Assembly (NCBI RefSeq): GCF_007988805.1
Contig: NZ_BJUV01000020.1
Span: 1-61,880, forward strand
Direction of reading: 5' to 3'
Length of the DNA stretch: 61,880 bases
Source: Frigoribacterium faeni
Lineage (GTDB): Bacteria; Actinomycetota; Actinomycetes; Actinomycetales; Microbacteriaceae
In this document: in pieces, positions 42,126 through 49,533 of the stretch
Layout of the letters: each line of letters begins with the position of its first letter
How positions within the stretch are numbered: position 1 is the first letter of the stretch
Program-made: the position numbers and the translations under genes
The notes under the pieces: model-generated
What the model was told of the DNA's origin: nothing
Database searches by the model: none
The model's input: only the letters and a program-made list of their open reading frames with translations

Positions 42126-42207
42126 TCCGGCCGCCGGCGCACACCGGCCCGATCGACCCGATCCCGCCCCGCCCCGACGCGATTCGTCGCCGTCGGGGCG
42201 GGAGGTC

Positions 42208-42266
42208 TTTAATGGACCATGCCGTCGCCCCGCGACGCGACGACACGAGGAGGAGTCCCGCCATGA
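42208..42266 (+). promoter_or_regulatory. Promoter and possible 15-residue leader ORF
   Basis: TTTAAT (42208-42213) is the only AT-rich hexamer nearby. It is followed five bases later by ATG 42219, which opens a 15-codon frame (MPSPRDATTRGGVPP) whose stop overlaps the next ATG as ATGA (42263-42266). This could be a leader peptide coupling translation, or simply 5' leader containing the GAGGAG ribosome site. Confidence 0.35.
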
Positions 42267-42898
42267 AGTGGGGGAAGTCGCGACACGAATCGTCGACGCC
42301 GGCTCCGGTGGATCCTGGGGCCCTCGACCGGGCTGTCAGCGAGGCCCTGCTCATCGCCCGGGCCGCCGCCGTCGTGACGGTCGCGAACCGCATCGTCGTC
42401 CACGCGCTGCGCGACGGCGACGTCTTCGATCACGACGAGACCGCCGCCGCCGTCCGTCGGACGCTGCACCGGCTCGCGGAGGAGCAGCGCTCGCAGAACA
42501 CCCGCATCGCCGGCGAGCGTGCCAAGGCGCTCCGGGCCCGAGGCCGCTCCCGGCATCAGCACGACTACCGGCCGGACGACGACGTGACGCTGTGGTTCCG
42601 CGAGAACGCCTACGTCGGCGTCGCCGACCGGCTGGACGCGCTCCGCGACGACCCCGACTACGTCGACGGCATCGTCGCCTCGGCGGTCGAGCGGGCCTGG
42701 GGCGACGTGGGCTCCGCCGTGGTGACCCGGGTGCGTGCCCGGCAGGTCGTCGTCGACGCCGCCTATCTCGACGACAGGTCGGCACGGCTGGCGGGGCTGG
42801 GCGACGACCTCGCCGCGCTCGACGCCGGCAAGGCCGATCGCCGGGTCGACCGATCCGGGTCCGAGAGGCCCGGTGGCGACGGTCGACGCGCCTCCTGA
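42263..42898 (+). CDS. Helical protein of unknown function
   Basis: A 211-residue soluble protein, mostly helical and rich in Arg/Asp/Ala. Segments include ALLIARAAAVVTVANRIVVH, RRTLHRLAEEQRSQNTRI, DVTLWFRENAYVGVADRL and SAVERAWGDVGSAVVTRVRA. I do not recognise a family and see no catalytic pattern or membrane segment. The ATG at 42263 has GAGGAG upstream. The gene ends in a variant of the dispersed repeat (GRRAS), like several others here. A hairpin follows. Confidence 0.65.
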   Translation: MKWGKSRHESSTPAPVDPGALDRAVSEALLIARAAAVVTVANRIVVHALRDGDVFDHDETAAAVRRTLHRLAEEQRSQNTRIAGERAKALRARGRSRHQHDYRPDDDVTLWFRENAYVGVADRLDALRDDPDYVDGIVASAVERAWGDVGSAVVTRVRARQVVVDAAYLDDRSARLAGLGDDLAALDAGKADRRVDRSGSERPGGDGRRAS

Positions 42899-42902
42899 CC
42901 GG

Positions 42903-42928
42903 GGCAATCCCCCGAGCGGGGGCTTGCC
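42903..42928 (+). terminator. Hairpin terminator
   Basis: GGCAA-T-CCCCC pairs with GGGGG-C-TTGCC over a GAGC tetraloop, with one mismatch. It begins five bases after the preceding stop. Confidence 0.55.
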
Positions 42929-43030
42929 GCGGACCGGGGGACGGCGGAGAGTGATCTCTTCACGACCCGGATGTCACCGCTCCGCGTCCTCAGATCGGCC
43001 CGGCCGAACCGGGAATCGGGAGATCAGAGC

Positions 43031-44269
43031 ATGACCAGCATCGCGACCCGTGCCCTCCGCGCGTTCTTCCGCGGGAAGTACCGGGTGGTCGACGACCTCA
43101 CCAGCCGCCCGCGCCCGGAGGACGCCCCGCACGTCCACGCCCCCGGGGTCGACCCCGACCGCCTGCTCGTCTTCGGCAACGGCCCCGCTGTCGGCTGGGG
43201 TGTCCGCAGCCACGACCTCGCGATCCCCGGTCAGCTGGCCCGTCGGCTGTCGGCGACCACCGGGCGGGGTGCCGACGTCGACGTCGACGGCGACCCCGAC
43301 GTGACGATCGCGACGGCCGCCGACCGACTGCGCGGCCGCGAGCTCTGCGGCTACGACGTGGTGGTCGTCGTCATCGGCATGAGCGACGCCTTCCGCCTCG
43401 TGACCCCGCAGAAGTGGACACGGGGCATGGCGCGGCTGCTCGACGCGATCGAGCGGTCGACGGGTCCGTCGGGGCAGCTGGTCGTGGCCGGCATCCAGCC
43501 GCCGAGCACCGTCCCGCGGTTCGGCGCCACCCCCGGCGGCGTCGTCGACCGCCACGCGGAGCTGCTCAACGAGCGCACGCGGGACCTCTGCGTCGGACGG
43601 CCTCACGTGCGGTTCATGCCGGCGCCGACGCTGCCCGGCGGCAGCGAGGACCGCTCGAGCGACGCCGCCCGCTATCAGGCCTGGGGTCGAGCACTGGCCG
43701 AGCTGGTCGCCCCGCGCCTCGACGCGGCGGTGCTCGCCGGTCGGAGCGCTCGGGCCACCCGCAACGCCCCGCAGAGCGCCGAGCGCCGGGTCGAGGCGAT
43801 CAGGGCCCTCGGACTGCTCGACACGCCCGCCGAGAAGCGGTTCGACGACATCGTCGAGCGGGTCAGGACCCTCCTCGGCGCCCAGGGGGCGGCGTTCTCG
43901 CTGATCACCGACGACCGGCACTGGAACAAGGCCGTCGCGGGATCCTCGCGGACGGAGATGCCGCTGGTCGACTCCTTCTGCGCCCACACGATCGAGAGCG
44001 GGCGTCCGCTCGTCGTGCCGGACGCGTGGCGCGACGACCGGTTCGTGTCGCACCCCGCGGTGCGGTTCTACGCCGGGCATCCGATCGAGACCGACGACGG
44101 GGTGCGGATCGGCGCCCTCTGCGTGGTCGACGCCGAGCCGCGGACGGCCGACAGCGTCGACCTGGTGCTGCTGCGTGAGCTCGCCCTCGCGGTGCAGCGC
44201 GAGCTCCGGGTCCGCCCGGACGACGAGGCCGAGGGCGAGACCGACGGGCGTCGACTCCTCGCGCACTGA
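43031..44269 (+). CDS. SGNH-hydrolase-like domain fused to a GAF domain
   Basis: A 412-residue two-domain protein. Residues about 35-235 look like an SGNH/GDSL hydrolase: VFGNGPAVGWGV in place of the GDS block, VVVVIGMSDAFR as the block with G and D, and a late SSDAARYQAWGRAL. The block-I serine seems absent (GNGPA), so the fold may be inactive. Residues 250-400 are a GAF sensor domain (RVEAIRALGLLDTPAEKRFD, SFCAHTIESGRPLVVPDAW, RFYAGHPI, GALCVVDAEP). There is no output domain and no kinase next to it. The ATG has GGGAG upstream. The fusion is unusual. Confidence 0.75.
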   Translation: MTSIATRALRAFFRGKYRVVDDLTSRPRPEDAPHVHAPGVDPDRLLVFGNGPAVGWGVRSHDLAIPGQLARRLSATTGRGADVDVDGDPDVTIATAADRLRGRELCGYDVVVVVIGMSDAFRLVTPQKWTRGMARLLDAIERSTGPSGQLVVAGIQPPSTVPRFGATPGGVVDRHAELLNERTRDLCVGRPHVRFMPAPTLPGGSEDRSSDAARYQAWGRALAELVAPRLDAAVLAGRSARATRNAPQSAERRVEAIRALGLLDTPAEKRFDDIVERVRTLLGAQGAAFSLITDDRHWNKAVAGSSRTEMPLVDSFCAHTIESGRPLVVPDAWRDDRFVSHPAVRFYAGHPIETDDGVRIGALCVVDAEPRTADSVDLVLLRELALAVQRELRVRPDDEAEGETDGRRLLAH

Positions 44270-44287
44270 GGCGCGGCGTCGTGCGGG

Positions 44288-44635
44288 TCAGCGCCCCTGG
44301 CGCTTCTTGAACGGTTTCGGCTGGCCCTTGACGGCCGGCGCGCGCCCCTTGCCCTTGCTGGCCTTCGCCTTGCCGCCGGCCGGCGGTCGGGGCGGCTCGG
44401 GGGGCGTCGACGGGCTGGAGAGTTCGTCTTCGGCGACGAGCACCGCGGCCTGACCGGCCTTCGTCAGCCGGTAGGGCGACGCGTCGCGATCGAACAGCCT
44501 CTGCCCGAACTCGAGCTCGAGCGCCTCGATCGACGACTCGAGCTTCTGTCGCGAGATGCCGAGCTTGTCGGCCGCGACCGGGAAGTGCAGCACCTCGGCC
44601 GCGACGAGGAAGTGCCTCAGATGGCTGGTCTTCAC
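44288..44635 (-). CDS. Small LysR-type HTH protein without an effector domain
   Basis: A 115-residue protein. Residues 1-70 are a LysR-type winged helix: SHLRHFLVAAEVLHFPVAAD, then KLGISRQKLESSIEALELEF and GQRLFDRDASPYRLTKAG. The LysR effector domain is missing. Instead, a Pro/Ser linker leads to a Lys/Arg-rich tail (KAKASKGKGRAPAVKGQPKP). The GTG at 44635 overlaps the stop of the diiron gene (GTGA), so it is the last gene of the lipid operon and probably its regulator or a nucleoid-type DNA binder. Confidence 0.75.
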   Translation of the reverse strand: MKTSHLRHFLVAAEVLHFPVAADKLGISRQKLESSIEALELEFGQRLFDRDASPYRLTKAGQAAVLVAEDELSSPSTPPEPPRPPAGGKAKASKGKGRAPAVKGQPKPFKKRQGR

Positions 44636-45471
44636 GCGGTGGCGACCGAACCGCCGACCGGGCCGGAGCCCTGGCCGTCCGCGCGCACGCCCAGGCCGTC
44701 GAGCGCCTTCTGGAAGATCGTGAGACCGCTCATGCCGGGCAGGTTGGAGATGTTCTGATCGAGCTTGGCGGCGGCCTTGCGTCCGTCCACGCCGCTCATC
44801 AGCTGACCGAAGACGAACCGGACGTCGTCGAGCTCCATGATCGACGAGCCGACCGGAGCCCACACCTTCGACAGCAGGAACCTCGTCAGCTTCTGGGCCT
44901 TCTTGCTCTTCAGCAGGCGCTCGCGGGCCTGCGAGACGTAGAAGGCGACGTGACGCGCCTCCTGCTTGGCGATGCGCTTGAGCAGCTCGGCGAGCACCGG
45001 GTCCTGCTCGAGCTCGGCCATGCGCTTGTACGCGGCCACGGCCGAGTACTCGTTCGCCGCGCCCCACGACATGTGGACGGCGACGAAGTCCGAGCCGACG
45101 AACTTGCCGAGCAGACCCTGCTTGACCGGGTCGAGGCGGTCGCGCCAGCCGAGCTTCAGACGGTTCGCCCGCAGCTGGTCGTAGTCGACCTTGACCCCGT
45201 GCACCTCGAGGATCGCGGCGAGGGCCTCGCCGTGCCAGAACTCCTCGCGGTTCCACATCGTCATGAAGGTCGAGACGTCGTCCTCCTTGTGCGAGGGCGT
45301 CGTCAGGAGATCGCGCGTGTAGCAGACCGTGTGGTACTCGACGTCGGCCATGTAGCGGAGCGTGCGCAGCGAGTCGGCCGACAGGGGGTTCTTCTTGAAG
45401 TGGTCGAGGTCGAGGTCGTCCCACGTGATGCGCTCGCTGGTCGCGGCGAATTTGTCGATGTCGAATGCCAT
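44632..45471 (-). CDS. Diiron ferritin-like protein, candidate lipid desaturase/oxygenase
   Basis: A 279-residue helical protein with the complete six-ligand diiron pattern of ferritin-like oxidases: Glu45, E77-x-x-H80 (EFWH), Glu141 and E171-x-x-H174 (EARH). Acyl-ACP desaturases and AurF-type N-oxygenases use this E...ExxH...E...ExxH pattern. It lies in a two-operon ether-lipid locus. I infer an O2-dependent desaturase or hydroxylase acting on the alkyl chain, but no substrate motif proves this. ATG 45471 begins MAFDID; no Shine-Dalgarno sequence is visible, so translation may depend on coupling across 23 bases from the reductase gene. Confidence 0.75.
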   Translation of the reverse strand: MAFDIDKFAATSERITWDDLDLDHFKKNPLSADSLRTLRYMADVEYHTVCYTRDLLTTPSHKEDDVSTFMTMWNREEFWHGEALAAILEVHGVKVDYDQLRANRLKLGWRDRLDPVKQGLLGKFVGSDFVAVHMSWGAANEYSAVAAYKRMAELEQDPVLAELLKRIAKQEARHVAFYVSQARERLLKSKKAQKLTRFLLSKVWAPVGSSIMELDDVRFVFGQLMSGVDGRKAAAKLDQNISNLPGMSGLTIFQKALDGLGVRADGQGSGPVGGSVATA

Positions 45472-45494
45472 GCCGTGTTCAGGAGGCTCGGGCG

Positions 45495-47849
45495 TCAGGC
45501 CCTGCCTCCGTCTCCTTTCGCTGTGATGCCGCCACGAGTCCAGTCGCGGATGCTCCATCTTCTTCGGAGCGCTTCGCGTGCGAGATTGGCGTCGGGGTTC
45601 ACGGCAGACGGGTTGCCGAGAAGTTCGAGCCAGACGAGGTCGGCGTGGGAATCACCGTATCCGTACGAACCTGCGAGGTCGACACCCCGTTCACGGGCGT
45701 ACTGCTCGAGCCAGGCGGCCCGGGCCTCGTCGACGAGCGGCGGTTGGGCCAGGTAGCCGGTGTAGACGCCGTCGCGCTGGTGCATCGTGCTGGCCACGAC
45801 CTCGTCGAAGAGGTCCGCGAGGGGTGCGGCGAGCGTGCCGATCGAGCCGGTGACGAGCACGGTGCGGTGACCGGCGGCCCGGTGCTCGGCGATGCGGGCG
45901 AGGGCGTCGGGCAGGGTGTGCCGACGCACGGTCTCGCCGTAGCCGGACGACGAGACGACGTTCTGCAGACGGGCGACGGGCATGCCGCTGTAGCGCCGGA
46001 GGAACGAGCGGATGAACTCGCCCCGGTCACGGCCCTCGGCGCGCAGGTAGGCGGGCAGGCCGGTCAGCAGGCTGGCCACCTCGCCCGGCCAGGCCGCCTT
46101 GCGGAACCCGTTCGAGCGCACCCAGAGGTACTGCTCGACGATGTTCGAGTCGAGCACCGTGCCCTCGAGGTCGAACACGGCCACGACGTCGTCCCGACGG
46201 GGGAGGGCCTTCGTGTCGAGCACGGCGCCGGCCGCGGCGGGCCGGACCGAGAAGGCCCGGGTCATCGCCGTGATGGACGGGAAGTGCACGGTCTGGAAGT
46301 AGTCCTCCCAGTCGATGTCCGTGACGTCGAAGCCGATGCTCGCGGGCGCCCCCTCGGGGAGCCCGTCGTGCAGGGCGCGCGTGCGCCGGTCGTCGAAGAT
46401 GATCTCGGACTGCACGTAATGCCGGTAGAGGTCGGTGAGGCTCTGCAGCGACTCGAGGTCGGCGCGTCGGGTCTGCACGTCGCTGAGGGCCGTGCGCGTC
46501 CGCGCGTTGGACGGCAGGCGGGTCAGCACCTTCTCGCGCCAGTCGTTGGTACGCTGCTTCATGCGGATCGCGCCCTCGACCTTGCGCACGCCGGGGAAGT
46601 TCCAGGTCGGCACGGGGATCGACGTGTGCTCGTCGCGCGGCAGCGGGTTGGCGGTGAAGAACGTGTTGAGGTTCTCGAACATCCGCAGGATCGGGAACGG
46701 GTTGCTGTTGCCCGACGCCACGTGGAAGTACTGGGCGTCGCCCGGTGCCGCATCGGCCGGGGTCGAGCCGCTCTCGGCGGTGTCGTCGACCGGAGCCGAG
46801 GAGGCGCGGGTCGGGTTCGCCGCGACCGCCAGGATGACGTTCACCACGTAGTCGACCGGCACGACGTCGAGCACGCTGTCGGGCACTCCGGGGAACTCGG
46901 GCAGCAGGCCGCGGGCGTACGACATGATCAGCGGGTCGGCGACCTTGAAGCCGTCGATCCAGCCGGGGAACGGGTGTCGCAGGGCGCTCTCGACGATCGC
47001 GGGGCGGACGACCGAGAGGCGGTGCCCCTCGGCGGCCCAGAGCTCCTCCGCGGCGCGCTCGGCGAACGCCTTGGTCAGCGTGTAGACGTCGGTCCAGCCG
47101 AGGGTCTCGGCCCGGGTGCGCCCGTAGTCGACCAGACGCGCGGCCACCCAGGCGACCCGCGCCTCCTCGGCGGCGGTGGAGACGGCCTGCGGGCCGGTCT
47201 TGCCGTGCCCGGCGCGACCCTCGGCCAGGAACCTGCGCAGGGTCTCGGGCTGGCGCGATGCGGCCTCGACCCGGGCACGGGCGTCGCGCGCGGCGGCGTA
47301 CTCGGCGCGCCAGTCGACGTCGTGCGTGAGGGCGGCCTCGGGGAACACGCCCTTGCGGATCCCGCCCACGTAGGCGGTCGACACGTGCACGACGTGCGGG
47401 TCGCCGCCCGCGCGCTGCAGCGCCTCGTAGAGACCGACGGCGCCGCCGACGTTGGTGTCGAACGCCTGGTCGATCGGCGGGTCGAACGAGACCGTCGACG
47501 CGCTGTGGATGACGACGTCGAGGTCGCTCGGCAGGGCGGGCAGCGATCCGAGCCCGCTCTCGACGACGCGGAGCCGCTCGGTCAGGGCGCGCTCCACCTC
47601 GGCGGGGCCGACCCGGTCGCGCCAGGTGGCGAAGACGGGCTTCTTCAGCAGGTGCCGCAGGCGGCCGAGGGCGGGGGTCCCGGCCTTCGGGCGGATCAGC
47701 AGCGTGATCGTCGTGTCGGGGTGCGTCGAGAGGAGTCGTTCGAGGATCGCCTGACCGACGAAGCCCGTGCCGCCGGTGAGCAGCACGTGCGCCGACCCGA
47801 GGCTCGTCTCGGTCGATCCGGGAACGGAGGAGGGGAGCGCAGTGGTCAT
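45495..47849 (-). CDS. Fatty acyl-CoA reductase fused to a HAD-IB phosphatase-like domain
   Basis: A 784-residue fusion. The N-terminal extended-SDR reductase (FAR/male-sterility type) has TGGTGFVG (25-32), HVSTAYVGG, the catalytic YTLTK and VVPVDYVVNVI, followed by a helical FAR_C-like region. The C-terminal 230 residues are a HAD-IB domain with FDLEGT (near 558), VTGSIGT and GDSHAD (near 731). The usual DxDGT is DLEGT: the nucleophile is kept and the acid is Glu. The reductase should make fatty alcohol, the alkyl donor for ether-lipid synthesis. ATG overlaps the upstream stop. Two exact dispersed repeats encode EARV and TRAS in its loops. Confidence 0.88.
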   Translation of the reverse strand: MTTALPSSVPGSTETSLGSAHVLLTGGTGFVGQAILERLLSTHPDTTITLLIRPKAGTPALGRLRHLLKKPVFATWRDRVGPAEVERALTERLRVVESGLGSLPALPSDLDVVIHSASTVSFDPPIDQAFDTNVGGAVGLYEALQRAGGDPHVVHVSTAYVGGIRKGVFPEAALTHDVDWRAEYAAARDARARVEAASRQPETLRRFLAEGRAGHGKTGPQAVSTAAEEARVAWVAARLVDYGRTRAETLGWTDVYTLTKAFAERAAEELWAAEGHRLSVVRPAIVESALRHPFPGWIDGFKVADPLIMSYARGLLPEFPGVPDSVLDVVPVDYVVNVILAVAANPTRASSAPVDDTAESGSTPADAAPGDAQYFHVASGNSNPFPILRMFENLNTFFTANPLPRDEHTSIPVPTWNFPGVRKVEGAIRMKQRTNDWREKVLTRLPSNARTRTALSDVQTRRADLESLQSLTDLYRHYVQSEIIFDDRRTRALHDGLPEGAPASIGFDVTDIDWEDYFQTVHFPSITAMTRAFSVRPAAAGAVLDTKALPRRDDVVAVFDLEGTVLDSNIVEQYLWVRSNGFRKAAWPGEVASLLTGLPAYLRAEGRDRGEFIRSFLRRYSGMPVARLQNVVSSSGYGETVRRHTLPDALARIAEHRAAGHRTVLVTGSIGTLAAPLADLFDEVVASTMHQRDGVYTGYLAQPPLVDEARAAWLEQYARERGVDLAGSYGYGDSHADLVWLELLGNPSAVNPDANLAREALRRRWSIRDWTRGGITAKGDGGRA
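46800..46813 (+). repeat. Dispersed 14-bp repeat, exact copy
   Basis: Encodes TRASS (in NPTRASSAPVDD) in a low-complexity loop of the acyl-CoA reductase. Confidence 0.85.
47153..47166 (-). repeat. Dispersed 14-bp repeat, exact copy
   Basis: Encodes EEARV in the acyl-CoA reductase, about 350 bp from the opposite-orientation copy in the same gene. Confidence 0.85.
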
Positions 47850-48667
47850 GCGGTGAGCTTTCGTGTGACGGCGGAGCCGATCGCGGCGTCCATGCCGGGG
47901 AGGGCGGACACGCGGTCGCCGAGGGCGTCGGCGCGGACGTGGCCGTCGGCTCCGCCGTAGACGGTCGCGTCGAAGAAGGTGCGCTCGCTGTCGGCGCGCT
48001 CGACGGCGCCGACCGGCCAGACGGCGGTGGTCAGGGAGGCGCGGGTCTGCTTGACGGCGCGGGCCGAGTCCTCGAGACGCCAGTGGGACTCGATTCCGAA
48101 GAAGCGCTCGTGCCGGGCCTTGATCGATCGGATCCGCTCGACGATCGCGGTGAGGGCCGGGTTCGCGGCGCGCTCGACGAGGACGTCGTAGGCGTCGCCC
48201 ATCACCCACTCGTCGACGAGGCCGGTGGTCATGTGCACGGCGACGATCGGGACGCCCTTGCCCATCGCCTCGATGGCGCGGGTGATCGGGCCGCGGCGCT
48301 CGACGGCCTCGGACGGCGTGTGCCGACGCGGACCCTCCGCCACCTCTTTCAGGCGGGGCCGACCGTGCGCCTGGAGGACCGCGTCGATCGCATCGGCGAG
48401 CCAGAACTTCTCGAACGCCCAGCTCACCAGGAACGCCGTGACGCGGGCGTCCTTATGGGTCGCCGTGACGAGGAGGTTGCGGAGGTTTTCCATCGTGGCG
48501 CTCTCGAGCCGACCGAGATGACGCAGCAGACGGAGCGCGTCGTCGTCGAGCGGGGTCGCCTCGAACGGGGCGAGGTCCAGCTCGCCGCGCAGGTTGCCCT
48601 GGGCGGTGAGGGTGAACTCGCGGATGTCGAAGTCGGTCGTGTCGTAGGGGTCACCGTCGATGCTCAA
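47846..48667 (-). CDS. Degenerate diiron-protein paralog (probable pseudoenzyme subunit)
   Basis: A 273-residue paralog of the diiron protein at 44632. The match is clear along the first 190 residues (LDLAPFEATPLDDDALRLLR and KFWLADAIDAVLQAHG against the partner's LDLDHFKKNPLSADSLRTLR and EFWHGEALAAILEVHG). The iron site is broken: Glu55 and Glu153 remain, but EFWH has become K87FWL90 and EARH has become K183ARH186. It should not hold a normal diiron centre and may be a structural partner. The start is taken as TTG 48667 after GAGAGGA; other upstream starts run into the divergent gene. A near-copy of the dispersed repeat encodes TRAS at 48035. Confidence 0.72.
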   Translation of the reverse strand: MSIDGDPYDTTDFDIREFTLTAQGNLRGELDLAPFEATPLDDDALRLLRHLGRLESATMENLRNLLVTATHKDARVTAFLVSWAFEKFWLADAIDAVLQAHGRPRLKEVAEGPRRHTPSEAVERRGPITRAIEAMGKGVPIVAVHMTTGLVDEWVMGDAYDVLVERAANPALTAIVERIRSIKARHERFFGIESHWRLEDSARAVKQTRASLTTAVWPVGAVERADSERTFFDATVYGGADGHVRADALGDRVSALPGMDAAIGSAVTRKLTA

Positions 48668-48740
48668 GACCTGTGATCCTCTCGTGACGCTGTCGTGTGG
48701 TCGAACGGGGCACGATGCACGCGACGAGCCCTCAAGACCG

Positions 48741-48746
48741 TATCGT
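48741..48746 (+). promoter_or_regulatory. -10 element of a leaderless promoter for the right-hand lipid operon
   Basis: TATCGT followed by seven bases and ATG 48754, with no ribosome site. It is the same hexamer and spacing class as the nadE promoter. The divergent left-hand operon starts about 80 bases away. Confidence 0.55.
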
Positions 48747-48753
48747 AAGCGGC

Positions 48754-49533
48754 ATGGCAACAGCGCTCGTCACCGGGGGCACGTCCGGCATCGGAGCCGA
48801 ATTCGCCCGTCAACTCGCCTCGCGTGGCTGGGACCTCGTCCTGGTCGCCCGAGACCTCTCCCGACTCGACGCCACGGCGGCCGAGCTCAGGGGGCTCGGT
48901 CGACGCGTGGAGGTCCTGTCCGCCGACCTCGGCGACCGCGCCGACGTCGATCGGGTGGCGGCCCGCCTCGAGGACCCGGCGCAGCCGATCGACCTCCTGG
49001 TCAACAACGCCGGCTTCGGCGTGCACACGCCGTTGACGTCGACCGACGTCGCCGCGCACGACGCCGCATTCGAGGTGATGTGCCGGGCCGTGCTGGTGCT
49101 GTCGGGCGCGGGCGCTCGTGCAATGCGCCTCCGGGGCCGCGGTCGCGTCATCATCGTCTCGAGCACGGCGGGTTACATGACCATGGGTGGTTACAGCGCC
49201 GTCAAGGCCTGGGCCACGTCGTTCAGCGAGAGCCTGTCGGTCGAGCTGAAGGGGACCGGCGTGGGCGTCACCGCTCTGCTGCCGGGCTGGGTGCGGACGG
49301 AGTTCCATCAGCGCGCCGGCATCCGGTCGTCGTCGATACCGAACGCGATGTGGCTCAGCGCCGAACACCTCGTGGCCGCGTGTCTGCGCGACGTCGACAA
49401 AGGGAAGGTGATCTCCATGCCCACGGTTCGGTACCGGGTGCTCTTCTGGTTGGTGCGGCATGCCCCCCGCAGCGCGGTGCGAGCCGCCTCGGGCGCGATC
49501 TCGTCCAGCCGTCGGAAGCCCGTCGAGCAGTGA
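48754..49533 (+). CDS. Short-chain dehydrogenase, candidate acyl/alkyl-DHAP reductase
   Basis: A 259-residue SDR. The cofactor motif is TGGTSGIG (8-15), followed by NNAGFG, the catalytic Ser in IVSSTAGYM and YSAVK (Tyr-x3-Lys). The C-terminal 40 residues contain a hydrophobic YRVLFWLVRH followed by a basic tail, suggesting membrane association like the DHRS7/PexRAP group that reduces acyl- and alkyl-DHAP. Co-transcription with an acyltransferase and alkyl-DHAP synthase supports that role, by inference. ATG 48754 is set by the leaderless promoter. It overlaps the next gene (GTGA). Confidence 0.85.
   Translation: MATALVTGGTSGIGAEFARQLASRGWDLVLVARDLSRLDATAAELRGLGRRVEVLSADLGDRADVDRVAARLEDPAQPIDLLVNNAGFGVHTPLTSTDVAAHDAAFEVMCRAVLVLSGAGARAMRLRGRGRVIIVSSTAGYMTMGGYSAVKAWATSFSESLSVELKGTGVGVTALLPGWVRTEFHQRAGIRSSSIPNAMWLSAEHLVAACLRDVDKGKVISMPTVRYRVLFWLVRHAPRSAVRAASGAISSSRRKPVEQ

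Noticed and set aside
44940-44960. Dispersed-repeat-like GACGCGCCTCC in the diiron protein
   Set aside because: These bases encode the iron-binding EARH motif and diverge from the repeat after nine bases; the similarity follows from the Glu-Ala-Arg codons.
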